Assembly (NCBI GenBank): GCA_934149105.1
Contig: CAKPDP010000003.1
Coordinates: forward strand, 1 to 64,000
DNA from: an uncultured Bacilli bacterium
GTDB lineage: Bacteria > Bacillota_I > Bacilli_A > RF39 > UBA660
Length of the DNA stretch: 64,000 bases
Direction of reading: 5' to 3'
The notes under the pieces were generated by a model, which was not told the origin of the DNA, did not search any database, and worked only from the letters and a program-made list of their open reading frames with translations. The stretch's first letter is position 1. Each line of letters starts with the position of its first letter. The position numbers and the translations under genes were made by a program. Below, piece by piece: positions 33,706-42,501 of this stretch.

Positions 33706-34559
33706 TTAGTTTTACCTCCTTTTGAATAAGTTGCAATATGACCATCTACTATAAAGATACTTTCGGTACTGGCAGTACTTCTAACAGTGCTTTGCCATTG
33801 TTTTATGTCTTGGTTAGTGTAATCTTCAAAAGAAATGGGATCTTTTCCAGAATATCTGCAATAGCTTATAAAGAATTTATTGAAGTTATTTTCTTTATTA
33901 AAGGCATTAGCTCCCATGTTTTTTAAAACATCATAAGCCATATAATCAAAGCCATTGGTTCCTAAGTTCACGGCCATGGCACTGGCTTCTTTGGCAATGT
34001 TTTCAATATTATAATAGTAAATTTGATTACCATTTTCATCTTCGTTATTGGTATAAGTAGTATTATTTTTAACGGTATTATAAGTGCTATCTAGATCGTT
34101 AAAGAAGTTATTGGCCTCGATACGATCACTTACACTTTTGATGAGTTTAGGAGCATAATTTTTAACGTTTAGAGAAACAGAACCGATGGAAATAGCACTT
34201 ATAAAAGCTAGTATGGCGGATTTAACACGATTTTTATGAACTAATTCTTTGTTTCTAGCAGATATCTTTTTGTTTTCGGCACGAAGAGTTTTAATAGTAG
34301 TATTTAACTTTTGTTGTTCTTGGAGTTGTTGCTCTTTATCTTGTTGTCTTTCTACTTGACGATGTTCATATTGAACATCGCGATCTCTTTTTCTAAAAAT
34401 TGCAGTTATTTCTTTATCGGGAAGAGAAAAATCTTTAGGTGGTTGTTCAAATATAGGTGTTGGTTCTGACTCTTCTTTGGAAGAAATAATAGGTTTTTCT
34501 GTATCTAAAGTTTCATTAGGGTTTTGGTCTTGAATATTATTATCATTATTATTTTCCAT
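33702..34559 (-). CDS. Hypothetical membrane protein with coiled coil
   Basis: 285 residues, not recognised. Residues 1-60 are polar and low complexity (many Asn, Glu, Pro), about 60-105 a Gln/Glu/Arg coiled coil, about 112-130 a membrane helix, and the rest a predicted extracytoplasmic domain with DYMAYDVLKNMGANAFN. First gene of a two-gene operon with the DUF1292-like gene; promoter at 34604-34632 with an inverted repeat at the likely start. Confidence 0.75.
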   Translation of the reverse strand: MENNNDNNIQDQNPNETLDTEKPIISSKEESEPTPIFEQPPKDFSLPDKEITAIFRKRDRDVQYEHRQVERQQDKEQQLQEQQKLNTTIKTLRAENKKISARNKELVHKNRVKSAILAFISAISIGSVSLNVKNYAPKLIKSVSDRIEANNFFNDLDSTYNTVKNNTTYTNNEDENGNQIYYYNIENIAKEASAMAVNLGTNGFDYMAYDVLKNMGANAFNKENNFNKFFISYCRYSGKDPISFEDYTNQDIKQWQSTVRSTASTESIFIVDGHIATYSKGGKTK

Positions 34560-34583
34560 ATTGATTATTCCTTTCTTATTTGG

Positions 34584-34599
34584 TTGATGTTATCATCAA
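34584..34599. promoter_or_regulatory. Candidate operator
   Basis: TTGATG-TTAT-CATCAA perfect inverted repeat, placed at the predicted transcription start of the minus-strand operon. Confidence 0.4.
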
Positions 34600-34603
34600 T
34601 TGA

Positions 34604-34632
34604 AATATACAATATTTTTTTATAAAAGTCAA
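34604..34632 (-). promoter_or_regulatory. Sigma-A-type promoter (minus strand)
   Basis: TTGACT (34632-34627), 17-nt spacer, TATATT (34609-34604). Confidence 0.65.
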
Positions 34633-34673
34633 TTTTTTTAGAAGGAAAAGAAGATAAGCGATAGTTAAACTTT

Positions 34674-34702
34674 CTGACAATTTCAAATAATTATGTTATG
34701 AT
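34674..34702 (+). promoter_or_regulatory. Promoter of folA
   Basis: CTGACA (34674-34679), 17-nt spacer, TATGAT (34697-34702). Confidence 0.6.
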
Positions 34703-34730
34703 GATATTGATAGAGTAGGAGTGGATGGAA

Positions 34731-35213
34731 ATGAAAAAGTTAGTCATTATTGCGGCAGTTGGAAAAAATAGAGAATTAGGTTATAAGAACTCTTTGATAT
34801 GGCATTTTAAAGAGGATTTAAAAAGTTTTAAGGACAGGACAATGAATCACTATATATTGATGGGAAAGAATACTTTTAACTCTTTACCTCATAATTTAAA
34901 GGGAAGAAAGTATTTAGTTTTATCTAAATCTTTAGAGGATGGAGAAGGATATAGATTATTTAGAGATAAAAAGAGTTTTTTAGAATTTTATGATAATATA
35001 GATGAAGATGTTTATGTAATAGGTGGTAGTTCTATTTATGAAGAATTTATTTTAGACGCTCAAGAATTAATATTGACAGAAATAGATGATAGTTTTCCAG
35101 AAGCTTCAGTATATTTTCCAAAGTTTAAGAAAGAGAACTATGAGAAAGAGAGTTTAGGCGAATATAGGGAAGATGATATTGATTATAGAATAATTAGATA
35201 TATAAAGAAGTAG
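34731..35213 (+). CDS. folA: Dihydrofolate reductase
   Basis: 160 residues. LVIIAAVGKNRELGYKN at the N-terminus, WHFKEDL with the catalytic acid Asp29, ILMGKNTFNSLP and the NADPH-binding YVIGGSSIYEEFI are the DHFR landmarks. Reduces dihydrofolate to tetrahydrofolate. TAGGAG is 9 nt before ATG 34731; the ATG at 34725 is too close. thyA is not adjacent. Confidence 0.93.
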   Translation: MKKLVIIAAVGKNRELGYKNSLIWHFKEDLKSFKDRTMNHYILMGKNTFNSLPHNLKGRKYLVLSKSLEDGEGYRLFRDKKSFLEFYDNIDEDVYVIGGSSIYEEFILDAQELILTEIDDSFPEASVYFPKFKKENYEKESLGEYREDDIDYRIIRYIKK

Positions 35214-35225
35214 TTGGAGGTTATT

Positions 35226-35840
35226 ATGATTAAGAAAAAGAGATTAATAAATGGGGTTATTGTTATTTGCTTAGGAATATTAATTGTAATATCTACGATT
35301 AATAGTTATGTTATTGATAGTACTAAGAAAAAGATTATTTCTTTAGATAGTGTTCAGGATAAGAGTGATTATGTGATAGTGGTATTAGGGGCTTCGGTAT
35401 ATCATGATCGGGTTAGTATGATGTTAAAGGATAGGCTGGATCGAGCAATAGATATTTATAATATTGGTTTTAATAAGATTTTAATTACAGGAGATGGGAT
35501 TAAGGAAGATTATGATGAAACATCTCTTATGTATAAGTATCTTGTTGAGAGTGGGGTACAGGAGTCAGATATTATTATTGACAAAAAGGGAGTATCGACT
35601 TCGGAGAGTATGTATAGGGCTAAGAATATTTTTGGATATGATAAAATTTTAGTGGTTACTCAGGAATATCATATGTATAGAGCAATATATTTAGCTAAGG
35701 CCTTAGATATGGAAGTATATGGAGTTGTTACTAACGCAAATAATTATAAGGGACATGAGAAAAGAGAAATTAGAGAAATGTTAGCAAGAGTTAAGGATTA
35801 TTTTAAGGCTATTATATATAGTAGTGAAGAGAGCAATTAG
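35226..35840 (+). CDS. SanA/YdcF-like DUF218 protein
   Basis: 204 residues with one N-terminal membrane helix (about 7-27) and a DUF218 domain: IVVLGASVYHDRVS, LDRAIDIY, LITGDGI, STSESMYRAK and VVTQEYHMYRAIYLAK. The SanA branch has been linked to envelope permeability; the enzymatic role is unknown. A GGAGGT ribosome site precedes ATG 35226; folA lies 12 nt upstream, so they share a transcript. Confidence 0.88.
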   Translation: MIKKKRLINGVIVICLGILIVISTINSYVIDSTKKKIISLDSVQDKSDYVIVVLGASVYHDRVSMMLKDRLDRAIDIYNIGFNKILITGDGIKEDYDETSLMYKYLVESGVQESDIIIDKKGVSTSESMYRAKNIFGYDKILVVTQEYHMYRAIYLAKALDMEVYGVVTNANNYKGHEKREIREMLARVKDYFKAIIYSSEESN

Positions 35841-35854
35841 AAAAAAACATCTAT

Positions 35855-35932
35855 TTAAGATGCTTTTATATCTTTTAATAAAATGTAGGTATAAGCTACT
35901 ATTAGGGTAATAGATATTATAATATTATTCAT
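35855..35932 (-). CDS. Putative 25-residue membrane peptide
   Basis: Reads MNNIIISITLIVAYTYILLK and ends DIKAS: one hydrophobic helix and a charged end. AGGTGAT lies 4 nt before the ATG, as for many genes here, and a terminator-like hairpin (AGCATCT/AGATG plus T-tract) covers its 3' end. It is 38 nt after another small membrane protein gene on the same strand. Too short to be sure; it could be a toxin-like or regulatory small membrane protein. Confidence 0.45.
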   Translation of the reverse strand: MNNIIISITLIVAYTYILLKDIKAS

Positions 35933-35970
35933 GCTAATCACCTATATTATTTTATGTGAAATTTAAAAGA

Positions 35971-36204
35971 TTATGATAATAAAGCTGTATAATCTTTATG
36001 CTTATAATATTTATATATTCCTATTAAAGCAGATATTAAGAAGATAGAACAAATAATAAGCATGGCATACATAATATTTAGAATATAAGAAAACTTAATA
36101 ACAGTTAAAAGATAGATAATTAAGCCAATAATAAAGGAGGCCTCTATTAATTCGGCTATTTCTAAAATTAATAATAATTTACTTGTTTTTTGATTTGTTA
36201 ACAT
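35971..36204 (-). CDS. Small two-helix membrane protein
   Basis: 77 residues with two membrane helices (about 9-35 and 39-63) and a basic C-terminus YKYYKHKDYTALLS. Not recognised. AAGGGGGGAT precedes the ATG and a strong promoter lies upstream. Followed by the 25-residue frame, with which it may form an operon. Confidence 0.7.
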   Translation of the reverse strand: MLTNQKTSKLLLILEIAELIEASFIIGLIIYLLTVIKFSYILNIMYAMLIICSIFLISALIGIYKYYKHKDYTALLS

Positions 36205-36231
36205 AACAAAATCCCCCCTTGATGGTTAACT

Positions 36232-36259
36232 ATTATAGCATATTTTTAGAAAAAGTCAA
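36232..36259 (-). promoter_or_regulatory. Sigma-A-type promoter (minus strand)
   Basis: TTGACT (36259-36254), 16-nt spacer, TATAAT (36237-36232). Confidence 0.7.
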
Positions 36260-36379
36260 ATGTTATAAGGAAATACAGAAGATGTTCTTAATGATATAAT
36301 AGTTATAATTCTGATATTAGGATGGTTATTTTGAAAATAATTATGTGTAGAAAGTTAAAAATAAAGAGGAGGTATGAAA

Positions 36380-36760
36380 ATGAATAATGATTTAGATTAT
36401 ATATTTAAGAAATTATCTTTATCAAAATTTAGAAGTAGTTTCCATTTAGATAATAAAGATATTGAATATATAAAAGATAAGGGTATAAAAAAGATAGAGG
36501 AGCATGCTTATGACTTTGTTAGTAAACGTTTAGATTTGAAGAAAATAAAAGAAGATGGGAAACAAACTCCAATGCGAGGGCATCCTGTTTTTAAGGCTCA
36601 GCATGCTACGGGGACTTGTTGTAGGGGGTGTTTATATAAATGGCATCATATAGATTTAAAAAAAGAATTAAATGAAGAAGATAAGAGATACATAGTTAGA
36701 GTTATTATGAAATGGATAGACAGAGAATGGGAAATAGTTTGTAAAAAGGAAGATAATTAG
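36380..36760 (+). CDS. DUF4186 protein
   Basis: 126 residues. The family landmarks are clear: FRSSFHL near the start, DGKQTPMRGHPVFKAQHATG in the middle, CCRGCLYKWH, and IVRVIMKWI. The conserved His/Cys set suggests metal binding; function is not known. GAGGAGGT is 6 nt before ATG 36380. Monocistronic. Confidence 0.87.
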   Translation: MNNDLDYIFKKLSLSKFRSSFHLDNKDIEYIKDKGIKKIEEHAYDFVSKRLDLKKIKEDGKQTPMRGHPVFKAQHATGTCCRGCLYKWHHIDLKKELNEEDKRYIVRVIMKWIDREWEIVCKKEDN

Positions 36761-36856
36761 GAAGTAAATAATGTGTCTAGTTAAGTGTTAAGGTTATTTA
36801 CAAAGTTGTTTTTGTTATGTTATAATCTTTTATGAATAGATGATACGGAGGATGTT

Positions 36857-39091
36857 ATGGCTAAGAAGAAACAAAAGAAAGATAAGAAAAAAGGTTTTGC
36901 CTATAGCAATGAAGTCATAGGTTTATTAATTATATTAATATCAATAATAGGAATAGGAGGATGGGGATTAGCAGGTAATTTTGTAAGAAGTTTTGCTGTA
37001 TTTTTAGTAGGAAATATTTATTTGTTATTACTTATTCTTCTATTTATAGTGGGGTGTTTCTTAATTTTAAAAAGGGAAAAACCAAAATTATTTACAACAA
37101 GGATGATTGGAGCTTATATCATTATTCTTTCTTTTTTAGTTTTGCTTCATGTAGAGTATATAAAAGTAAATAAAACAGAGGGAATAAAGATTATTACTGA
37201 AACTTTTAATAATTTGATGTTAGCCTTTAAGAGTACTAATAATATAGGAAATTCTGGGGGAGGAATAATTGGAGCTTTAAGTGCTTTTGTCTTTGTATCT
37301 TTATTTGGAGATGGAACGGTTATAGTAGTTTCAACTTTAATTGTTTTGGGACTAATATTGTTATTTAATGTTAGTTTATTTAATCTCTTTAATAAGATAA
37401 AGGAATTTATTAAAGAGAATAGAGAGACAGAAGAGGTTAGTAAGAAAGAAAAAAGTATTATTAATACTAATCAAGATGATCCTATAGAGGAAGTTCCTTC
37501 GAAAGAAGTAACTATTAGTAATAATTTGAGTTCAGAGAAAGAAGAAGTTAAGGCTGAAAGTCCTGGTGATATTGATATTCCAATAGCGGTTAAACCAGTG
37601 ATTAATTCACCAAGCTCAGAGAAGTTAGAAGATCCAGTAGTTATTAATTCAGTTAATGAAAATTATCAACTTCCTCCTATTAGTTTACTTAAAACAATAA
37701 AGAGTTCTAGTAATAAAGAAAATGAGGAACTAGCTAAGGAAAACATTAAGAGATTAGAACAAGTACTTAGTGATTTTGATATTACTGGTAAAGTAGTACA
37801 GGTAAATATCGGACCAACGGTTACGCAATATGAATTAGAGCTTAAAGCGGGAACAAAAGTTAATATGATTTTAAGTATTGAAAGAGAGATTGCTTTATCT
37901 TTAGCAGCTAAGAGTATTAAGATTCAGGCTCCAATACCTGGTAAGAGTACCATTGGTATTGAACTTCCGAATAAAAAATTATCATCAGTATCATTTAAAG
38001 AAGTTTTAAGTAGGATGCCGGAAGTTAATGAAAAAAATGTTTTGGCGGTTGGTTTAGGTAAAGATATTATGGGTAAAGTAAAATGGATGGAGATAAATAC
38101 GACACCACACTTATTGGTAGCGGGAGCTACTGGTAGTGGTAAATCGGTTTGTATGAATTGTATTATTACTTCTATTTTAATGAGAACGAGACCGGATCAA
38201 GTTAAATTAGTAATGGTCGATCCTAAGAAGGTAGAGCTTACTATGTATAATGGAGTTCCACATTTATTGTGTCCTGTAGTTACGGATCCTAAGAAAGCAT
38301 CGATTGCTCTTAAAAATATTGTAGCTGAAATGGAAAAACGTTATGATATTTTTGAAAGAACAAAAAATAAGAATATTAAAGGATATAATAAGTTCTGTGA
38401 GGATAATCCTGAGTATCCTAAAATGCCTTATATAGTTGTTATTATAGATGAACTTGCAGATTTGATGTTAGTAGCAAAAAAAGAAGTAGAAGACTCTATT
38501 ATGCGTATTACACAAATGGCTAGAGCGGCTGGTATTCACTTAATTGTTGCTACGCAAAGGCCTAGTACTGATGTTATTACGGGTGTTGTTAAATCAAATA
38601 TCCCTTCTAGAATATCTTTTGCTGTATCTTCAAATATTGACTCTAGAACTATTTTGGATTCTGGAGGTGCTGAAAAGTTATTGGGTAAAGGCGATATGTT
38701 ATTTTTACCAATGGGAGAAAGTACGCCTGTACGTATTCAAGGTGCTTTTGTTGATGAAGAAGAAATTCAAAAAGTTGTTGATTATGTATGCGAGCAACAA
38801 AAGGCTTGTTATGATGAGAGTTTAACGGAAATGGCTAATGATAGTTCTAGTCATAATGATGGATATGAGTCAGATGAAGAATATGACGATCCTTTATATA
38901 ATGAAATTGTTGATTTTGCAATTAGTACAGGTAAAATTAGTGCTTCATTAATTCAAAGAAAATATAGAATTGGTTATAATAGGGCGGCTAGGGTTATTGA
39001 TTTGTTGGAAGAAAGAGGCGTAATTGGGGCCGCTAACGGTTCAAAACCTAGAGAGGTTTTGATAAAAAAAGACAATAATAATGTTGAATAA
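36857..39091 (+). CDS. ftsK: DNA translocase FtsK/SpoIIIE
   Basis: 744 residues: four N-terminal membrane helices (about 22-180), an acidic linker, the RecA-like motor (Walker A GATGSGKS near 425, Walker B VVIIDELADLM near 528) and a C-terminal winged-helix gamma domain (about 680-744, ISASLIQRKYRIGYNRAARV). Pumps chromosomal DNA through the division or sporulation septum. In a spore former with Gpr and SpoIIP it is likely the SpoIIIE function. Gene order with the M16 pair downstream matches B. subtilis spoIIIE-ymfF-ymfH. ACGGAGG precedes the ATG. Confidence 0.95.
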   Translation: MAKKKQKKDKKKGFAYSNEVIGLLIILISIIGIGGWGLAGNFVRSFAVFLVGNIYLLLLILLFIVGCFLILKREKPKLFTTRMIGAYIIILSFLVLLHVEYIKVNKTEGIKIITETFNNLMLAFKSTNNIGNSGGGIIGALSAFVFVSLFGDGTVIVVSTLIVLGLILLFNVSLFNLFNKIKEFIKENRETEEVSKKEKSIINTNQDDPIEEVPSKEVTISNNLSSEKEEVKAESPGDIDIPIAVKPVINSPSSEKLEDPVVINSVNENYQLPPISLLKTIKSSSNKENEELAKENIKRLEQVLSDFDITGKVVQVNIGPTVTQYELELKAGTKVNMILSIEREIALSLAAKSIKIQAPIPGKSTIGIELPNKKLSSVSFKEVLSRMPEVNEKNVLAVGLGKDIMGKVKWMEINTTPHLLVAGATGSGKSVCMNCIITSILMRTRPDQVKLVMVDPKKVELTMYNGVPHLLCPVVTDPKKASIALKNIVAEMEKRYDIFERTKNKNIKGYNKFCEDNPEYPKMPYIVVIIDELADLMLVAKKEVEDSIMRITQMARAAGIHLIVATQRPSTDVITGVVKSNIPSRISFAVSSNIDSRTILDSGGAEKLLGKGDMLFLPMGESTPVRIQGAFVDEEEIQKVVDYVCEQQKACYDESLTEMANDSSSHNDGYESDEEYDDPLYNEIVDFAISTGKISASLIQRKYRIGYNRAARVIDLLEERGVIGAANGSKPREVLIKKDNNNVE

Positions 39092-39109
39092 TAGATAGGA
39101 GTGATTTTG

Positions 39110-39835
39110 ATGGCAACGCCACATATAGAGAGTAGAAAAGAGGATATAGCAAAGATAGTTCTTATGCCAGGTGATCCTAAGAGAGCAACTTTAATAGCCG
39201 AAACTTATTTAGATAACTATAAGCTGGTAAATAGTGTTCGTGGAATAACGGCTTATACAGGTAATTATAAAGGGGTTAAAGTTACAGTATTTCCTAGTGG
39301 AATGGGAATGCCTAGTATGGGTATATACTCTTATGAGCTTTTTAAATTTTATGATGTTGAGTATATTATAAGAATAGGTACTTGTGGGGCATATACAGCT
39401 GATCTAAATATTTTAGATACAGTATTAGTTAATAAAGTTTATAGTGAGGGAAATTTTGCTCTTACTATGAATAATGATAATTGTCATATGGTAGATCCAA
39501 GTAGGGAGTTAAATAATTTGATATTAGAGTCATCTAAAGAAGTAGGAATTGAGTTAAAGGTTGCTAATGATAACTGCACAGAATGTTTTGATTATTATAT
39601 AACAGATTTAAAGAAGATGTTTGAAAGATTACCAAAAGAATATGAATTAAAAGTAGCAGAAATGGAAGCTTTTTCCTTGTTTTATACTGCTAAAGTATTA
39701 GGTAAAAAAGCAGCAACATTACTTACAGTGGTGGATTCACATGCCAAAAAAGAAGAAGTAGATGCTGAAACAAGAGAAAAAAATGTTAATAATATGGTAA
39801 TTTTAGCGTTAGAAACTGCATTAAAAATTAAATAA
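39110..39835 (+). CDS. deoD: Purine-nucleoside phosphorylase DeoD
   Basis: 241 residues. MATPHIES, VLMPGDPKRATLIAETYL, FPSGMGMPSMGIYSYELF and AEMEAFSLF are the trimeric/hexameric PNP (PNP_UDP_1) landmarks of DeoD. Phosphorolysis of purine nucleosides in salvage. AGTGAT lies 4 nt before ATG 39110; the GTG at 39101 lies in the ribosome site. 18 nt after ftsK. Confidence 0.95.
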   Translation: MATPHIESRKEDIAKIVLMPGDPKRATLIAETYLDNYKLVNSVRGITAYTGNYKGVKVTVFPSGMGMPSMGIYSYELFKFYDVEYIIRIGTCGAYTADLNILDTVLVNKVYSEGNFALTMNNDNCHMVDPSRELNNLILESSKEVGIELKVANDNCTECFDYYITDLKKMFERLPKEYELKVAEMEAFSLFYTAKVLGKKAATLLTVVDSHAKKEEVDAETREKNVNNMVILALETALKIK

Positions 39836-39866
39836 TAACCATACTAAAAAGGAAAGGAGTATGATT

Positions 39867-41138
39867 ATGGATTATAATATTTTAAAAATGGGAGCTTATA
39901 ATATTCATACTATTAAGACTAAAAAATTTAAGACAATAACAGTAGAGGTTAATTTCCGAAGGGAAGTAAAAAAAGAAGAAATAACTATTAGAAATGTTTT
40001 AAAAGCTGTTCTTTTAAATTCTAATAGTTATTTTCCTAGTGAAAAAGAACTAATTAAAGAAACTGAAGAGTTATATGATTTAAAATTGCTTAGTTCTAAT
40101 AATAGAATAGGTAATTATGCTAATTTATCATTTAAAGTACGATTTTTGGATGAAAAATATGTTGATGATATGACTAATTTGGAAGTAATAAAATTTTTAT
40201 TAGATGTTATTTTTAAACCTAATGTTAGAAATAGTAGTTTTGATAAGGATGTGGTAGATAATTGCAAGAGACAGTTAGAGAAAAGTATATTATTACAAAA
40301 GGATAATAAATTAAAATACTCATTATTTAAATTGTTAGAAACAGTAAAAGATTATCCATATGCTTATAATCCTTATGGATATTTGGAAGATTTGAAAAAT
40401 ATAACTGCGACTAATTTATATGATTATTATAAATCAGTTATTAATAATGATATTGTAGATATTTTTATTGTAGGTGATATTGATGGTAGTGATGTTAAGG
40501 AATTGTTTAGAGAATATTTTTGTACTAGAACTTTAACTAAAAAGAATGAAAATACAATTGTTAAAGAATTAGTTCCTACTAATAAGATTAATAGTTATAA
40601 GGAAAGTTATGATGTTAATCAGACTCAACTTACAGTTCTTTGTTCTGTTAATGGTCTTACAGATTTTGAAAGAAGATATACTTTTATGATCTATAATGAG
40701 ATATTGGGAGGAAGTTCTAACTCGATTTTATTTGATATAATTAGAGAAAAGAATTCTTATGCTTATTATGTTAATTCTATTAATAAGGCTTATGATAATA
40801 CTTTGATTATTTATTCAGGAATTCAACCTGGTAAAGAAGAAGAAGTAATAAAATTAATAAAGAAAGCTTTAAATAGTATTACTAAAGGGGAAATTTCAGA
40901 ACAGAGTTTAATAAACGCTAAAGAAACAATTATTTCTAGTATTAAGGCTTCGATGGATAGTCCAGCAGGGATTATTAATACTTACTATGCTAAGGAATTG
41001 GTAGGATCAGATGTATTTGAAGAGAGAATTAAAAATATAGAGAAGATAACTATTAAAGATGTAGTTAATGTTTCTAAAAAGATTAAGATGCATACAATAT
41101 TTTGCTTAGAGAGTGAGGTTCAAGATGAGAGCAATTAA
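39867..41138 (+). CDS. ymfF: M16-family peptidase-like protein YmfF
   Basis: 423 residues, insulinase-like fold (M16). It lacks the HxxEH zinc motif in its first half, so it is likely the inactive partner of an active M16 peptidase; the C-terminal half with FMIYNEILGGSSNSILFDIIREK is typical. The partner is encoded by the next gene, overlapping by 14 nt. AAAGGAG precedes ATG 39867 by 6 nt (ATG 39861 would abut it). Confidence 0.88.
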   Translation: MDYNILKMGAYNIHTIKTKKFKTITVEVNFRREVKKEEITIRNVLKAVLLNSNSYFPSEKELIKETEELYDLKLLSSNNRIGNYANLSFKVRFLDEKYVDDMTNLEVIKFLLDVIFKPNVRNSSFDKDVVDNCKRQLEKSILLQKDNKLKYSLFKLLETVKDYPYAYNPYGYLEDLKNITATNLYDYYKSVINNDIVDIFIVGDIDGSDVKELFREYFCTRTLTKKNENTIVKELVPTNKINSYKESYDVNQTQLTVLCSVNGLTDFERRYTFMIYNEILGGSSNSILFDIIREKNSYAYYVNSINKAYDNTLIIYSGIQPGKEEEVIKLIKKALNSITKGEISEQSLINAKETIISSIKASMDSPAGIINTYYAKELVGSDVFEERIKNIEKITIKDVVNVSKKIKMHTIFCLESEVQDESN

Positions 41139-42423
41139 TTTGAAAGGAAGTAATGAGAAAGTTTATTACGAGAAATTAGATAACGGATTAGGAGTATATA
41201 TGTATTCTAAAGATGATTATCATAATAATTATGTAACTTTTACAACTAAATTCGGTTCTATTTATAATGAATTTGTTCCTCTTGATCAGGAAGAGATGTT
41301 GAAGATTCCTAATGGTGTTGCTCATTTCTTGGAACATAAAGTTTTTGCTCAAGAGAAAGGACCACAACCAGATGAGTTTTTTAGTGGAAATGGGGCTTCG
41401 TGTAATGCTTATACAACCTTTAAAAATACTACTTATTTGTTTTCAGGATCAGATAAATTAAAAGAAAATATAGAATTTTTATTAGATTATGTTCAGAAAC
41501 CTTATTTTACAGAAGAAAACGTTAATAGTGAAAAGGGAATAATTACCCAAGAAATTAATATGTGTAATGATGAACCATCAGATGTCTTATATGAAAAAAT
41601 AAGAAAAAATTCTTTTAAAAATAATCCTTTTAAAGAAAGTATTATTGGAACTGTGGAAGATATTAATAGTGTTACTCCAGAATTATTATATACTTGTTAT
41701 AATACTTTTTATCATCCCGCTAATATGTTTTTAGTAGTTACAGGTAATTTTAATCCAGAAGAAATATTGAAAGTAATAAAGGATAATCAAAATAAAAAAC
41801 AATTTTTACCTTTTAAAGCTATAAAAGTAAAAGAGTATAAAGAAGAAGATCAAACGGTTAAGGAAGAAGAAATAGTTGATATTAATACAGATATTAGTAA
41901 GGTTAGTTATAATATTAAAATTAATAGTTCAAAATTAAAGCTCGATAAGAGAAAGATTAATTTATATTTATATATTATTTTTAATTTGTTATTTGATGAT
42001 GCTTCTGAATTTACAGAAAAAGAAAAAAGCAAAGGAATTATAACTAATTCAGTATCAGTTAATTTACTTAATTGTGATAGCCATATTTTAATTTCTTTGA
42101 TTAATCAAACAGATAATTATAAAGAACTATTACAAGATATTAAGAAGACTTTAAGGAATATAGAAATAAAAGAAGAAGATTTCTTAAGAAAGAAGAAGGT
42201 TCTTATTAGTAATGAATTATTTAGTTTTGAGAATATTGAAGTAGTTAATGAAATGATTGTTGATAATATTATTTTTGATGGAGAATTTAATTGTGATAAT
42301 ATAGAGTTTATTAAAGAACTTAATTATAAAGAATTACAAGAATTATTAAATAATTTAAATTTAAATTTTATTAGTACAGTTACTTTAAAGAAAAATGTTA
42401 GTAAGAATAATAGTGAAGAATAA
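41125..42423 (+). CDS. ymfH: M16-family zinc peptidase YmfH
   Basis: 432 residues with the inverted zinc motif HFLEH in PNGVAHFLEHKVF (near residue 60) and the downstream glutamate region EKGIITQEINMC. Active subunit of the predicted YmfF/YmfH pair. Substrate unknown. The ATG at 41125 has AGGTT 5 nt before; a GTG at 41113 is in frame but inside the ymfF end. Ends the ftsK-deoD-ymfF-ymfH run. Confidence 0.9.
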   Translation: MRAINLKGSNEKVYYEKLDNGLGVYMYSKDDYHNNYVTFTTKFGSIYNEFVPLDQEEMLKIPNGVAHFLEHKVFAQEKGPQPDEFFSGNGASCNAYTTFKNTTYLFSGSDKLKENIEFLLDYVQKPYFTEENVNSEKGIITQEINMCNDEPSDVLYEKIRKNSFKNNPFKESIIGTVEDINSVTPELLYTCYNTFYHPANMFLVVTGNFNPEEILKVIKDNQNKKQFLPFKAIKVKEYKEEDQTVKEEEIVDINTDISKVSYNIKINSSKLKLDKRKINLYLYIIFNLLFDDASEFTEKEKSKGIITNSVSVNLLNCDSHILISLINQTDNYKELLQDIKKTLRNIEIKEEDFLRKKKVLISNELFSFENIEVVNEMIVDNIIFDGEFNCDNIEFIKELNYKELQELLNNLNLNFISTVTLKKNVSKNNSEE

Positions 42424-42439
42424 AAATGTTAATTTTCAG

Positions 42440-42467
42440 TTGACAAAGAAAAAACGAATGGTATAAT
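42440..42467 (+). promoter_or_regulatory. Promoter of the paralog pair
   Basis: TTGACA (42440-42445), 16-nt spacer, TATAAT (42462-42467): both hexamers perfect. Confidence 0.8.
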
Positions 42468-42495
42468 AATACTTACCTTTAGAAAGGTGGGTATT
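42468..42495 (+). promoter_or_regulatory. 13-bp inverted repeat over the transcription start and ribosome site
   Basis: 42468-42480 pairs with 42483-42495 (two G-U if RNA). It starts right after the -10 and its right arm contains the GGTGG ribosome site. It can act as an operator in DNA, or as a hairpin hiding the ribosome site in RNA. Confidence 0.6.
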
Positions 42496-42501
42496 ATTTT
42501 T

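Noticed and set aside
38544..38825. 93-codon frame inside ftsK
   Set aside because: Same strand, other frame, inside the conserved motor domain; no ribosome site.
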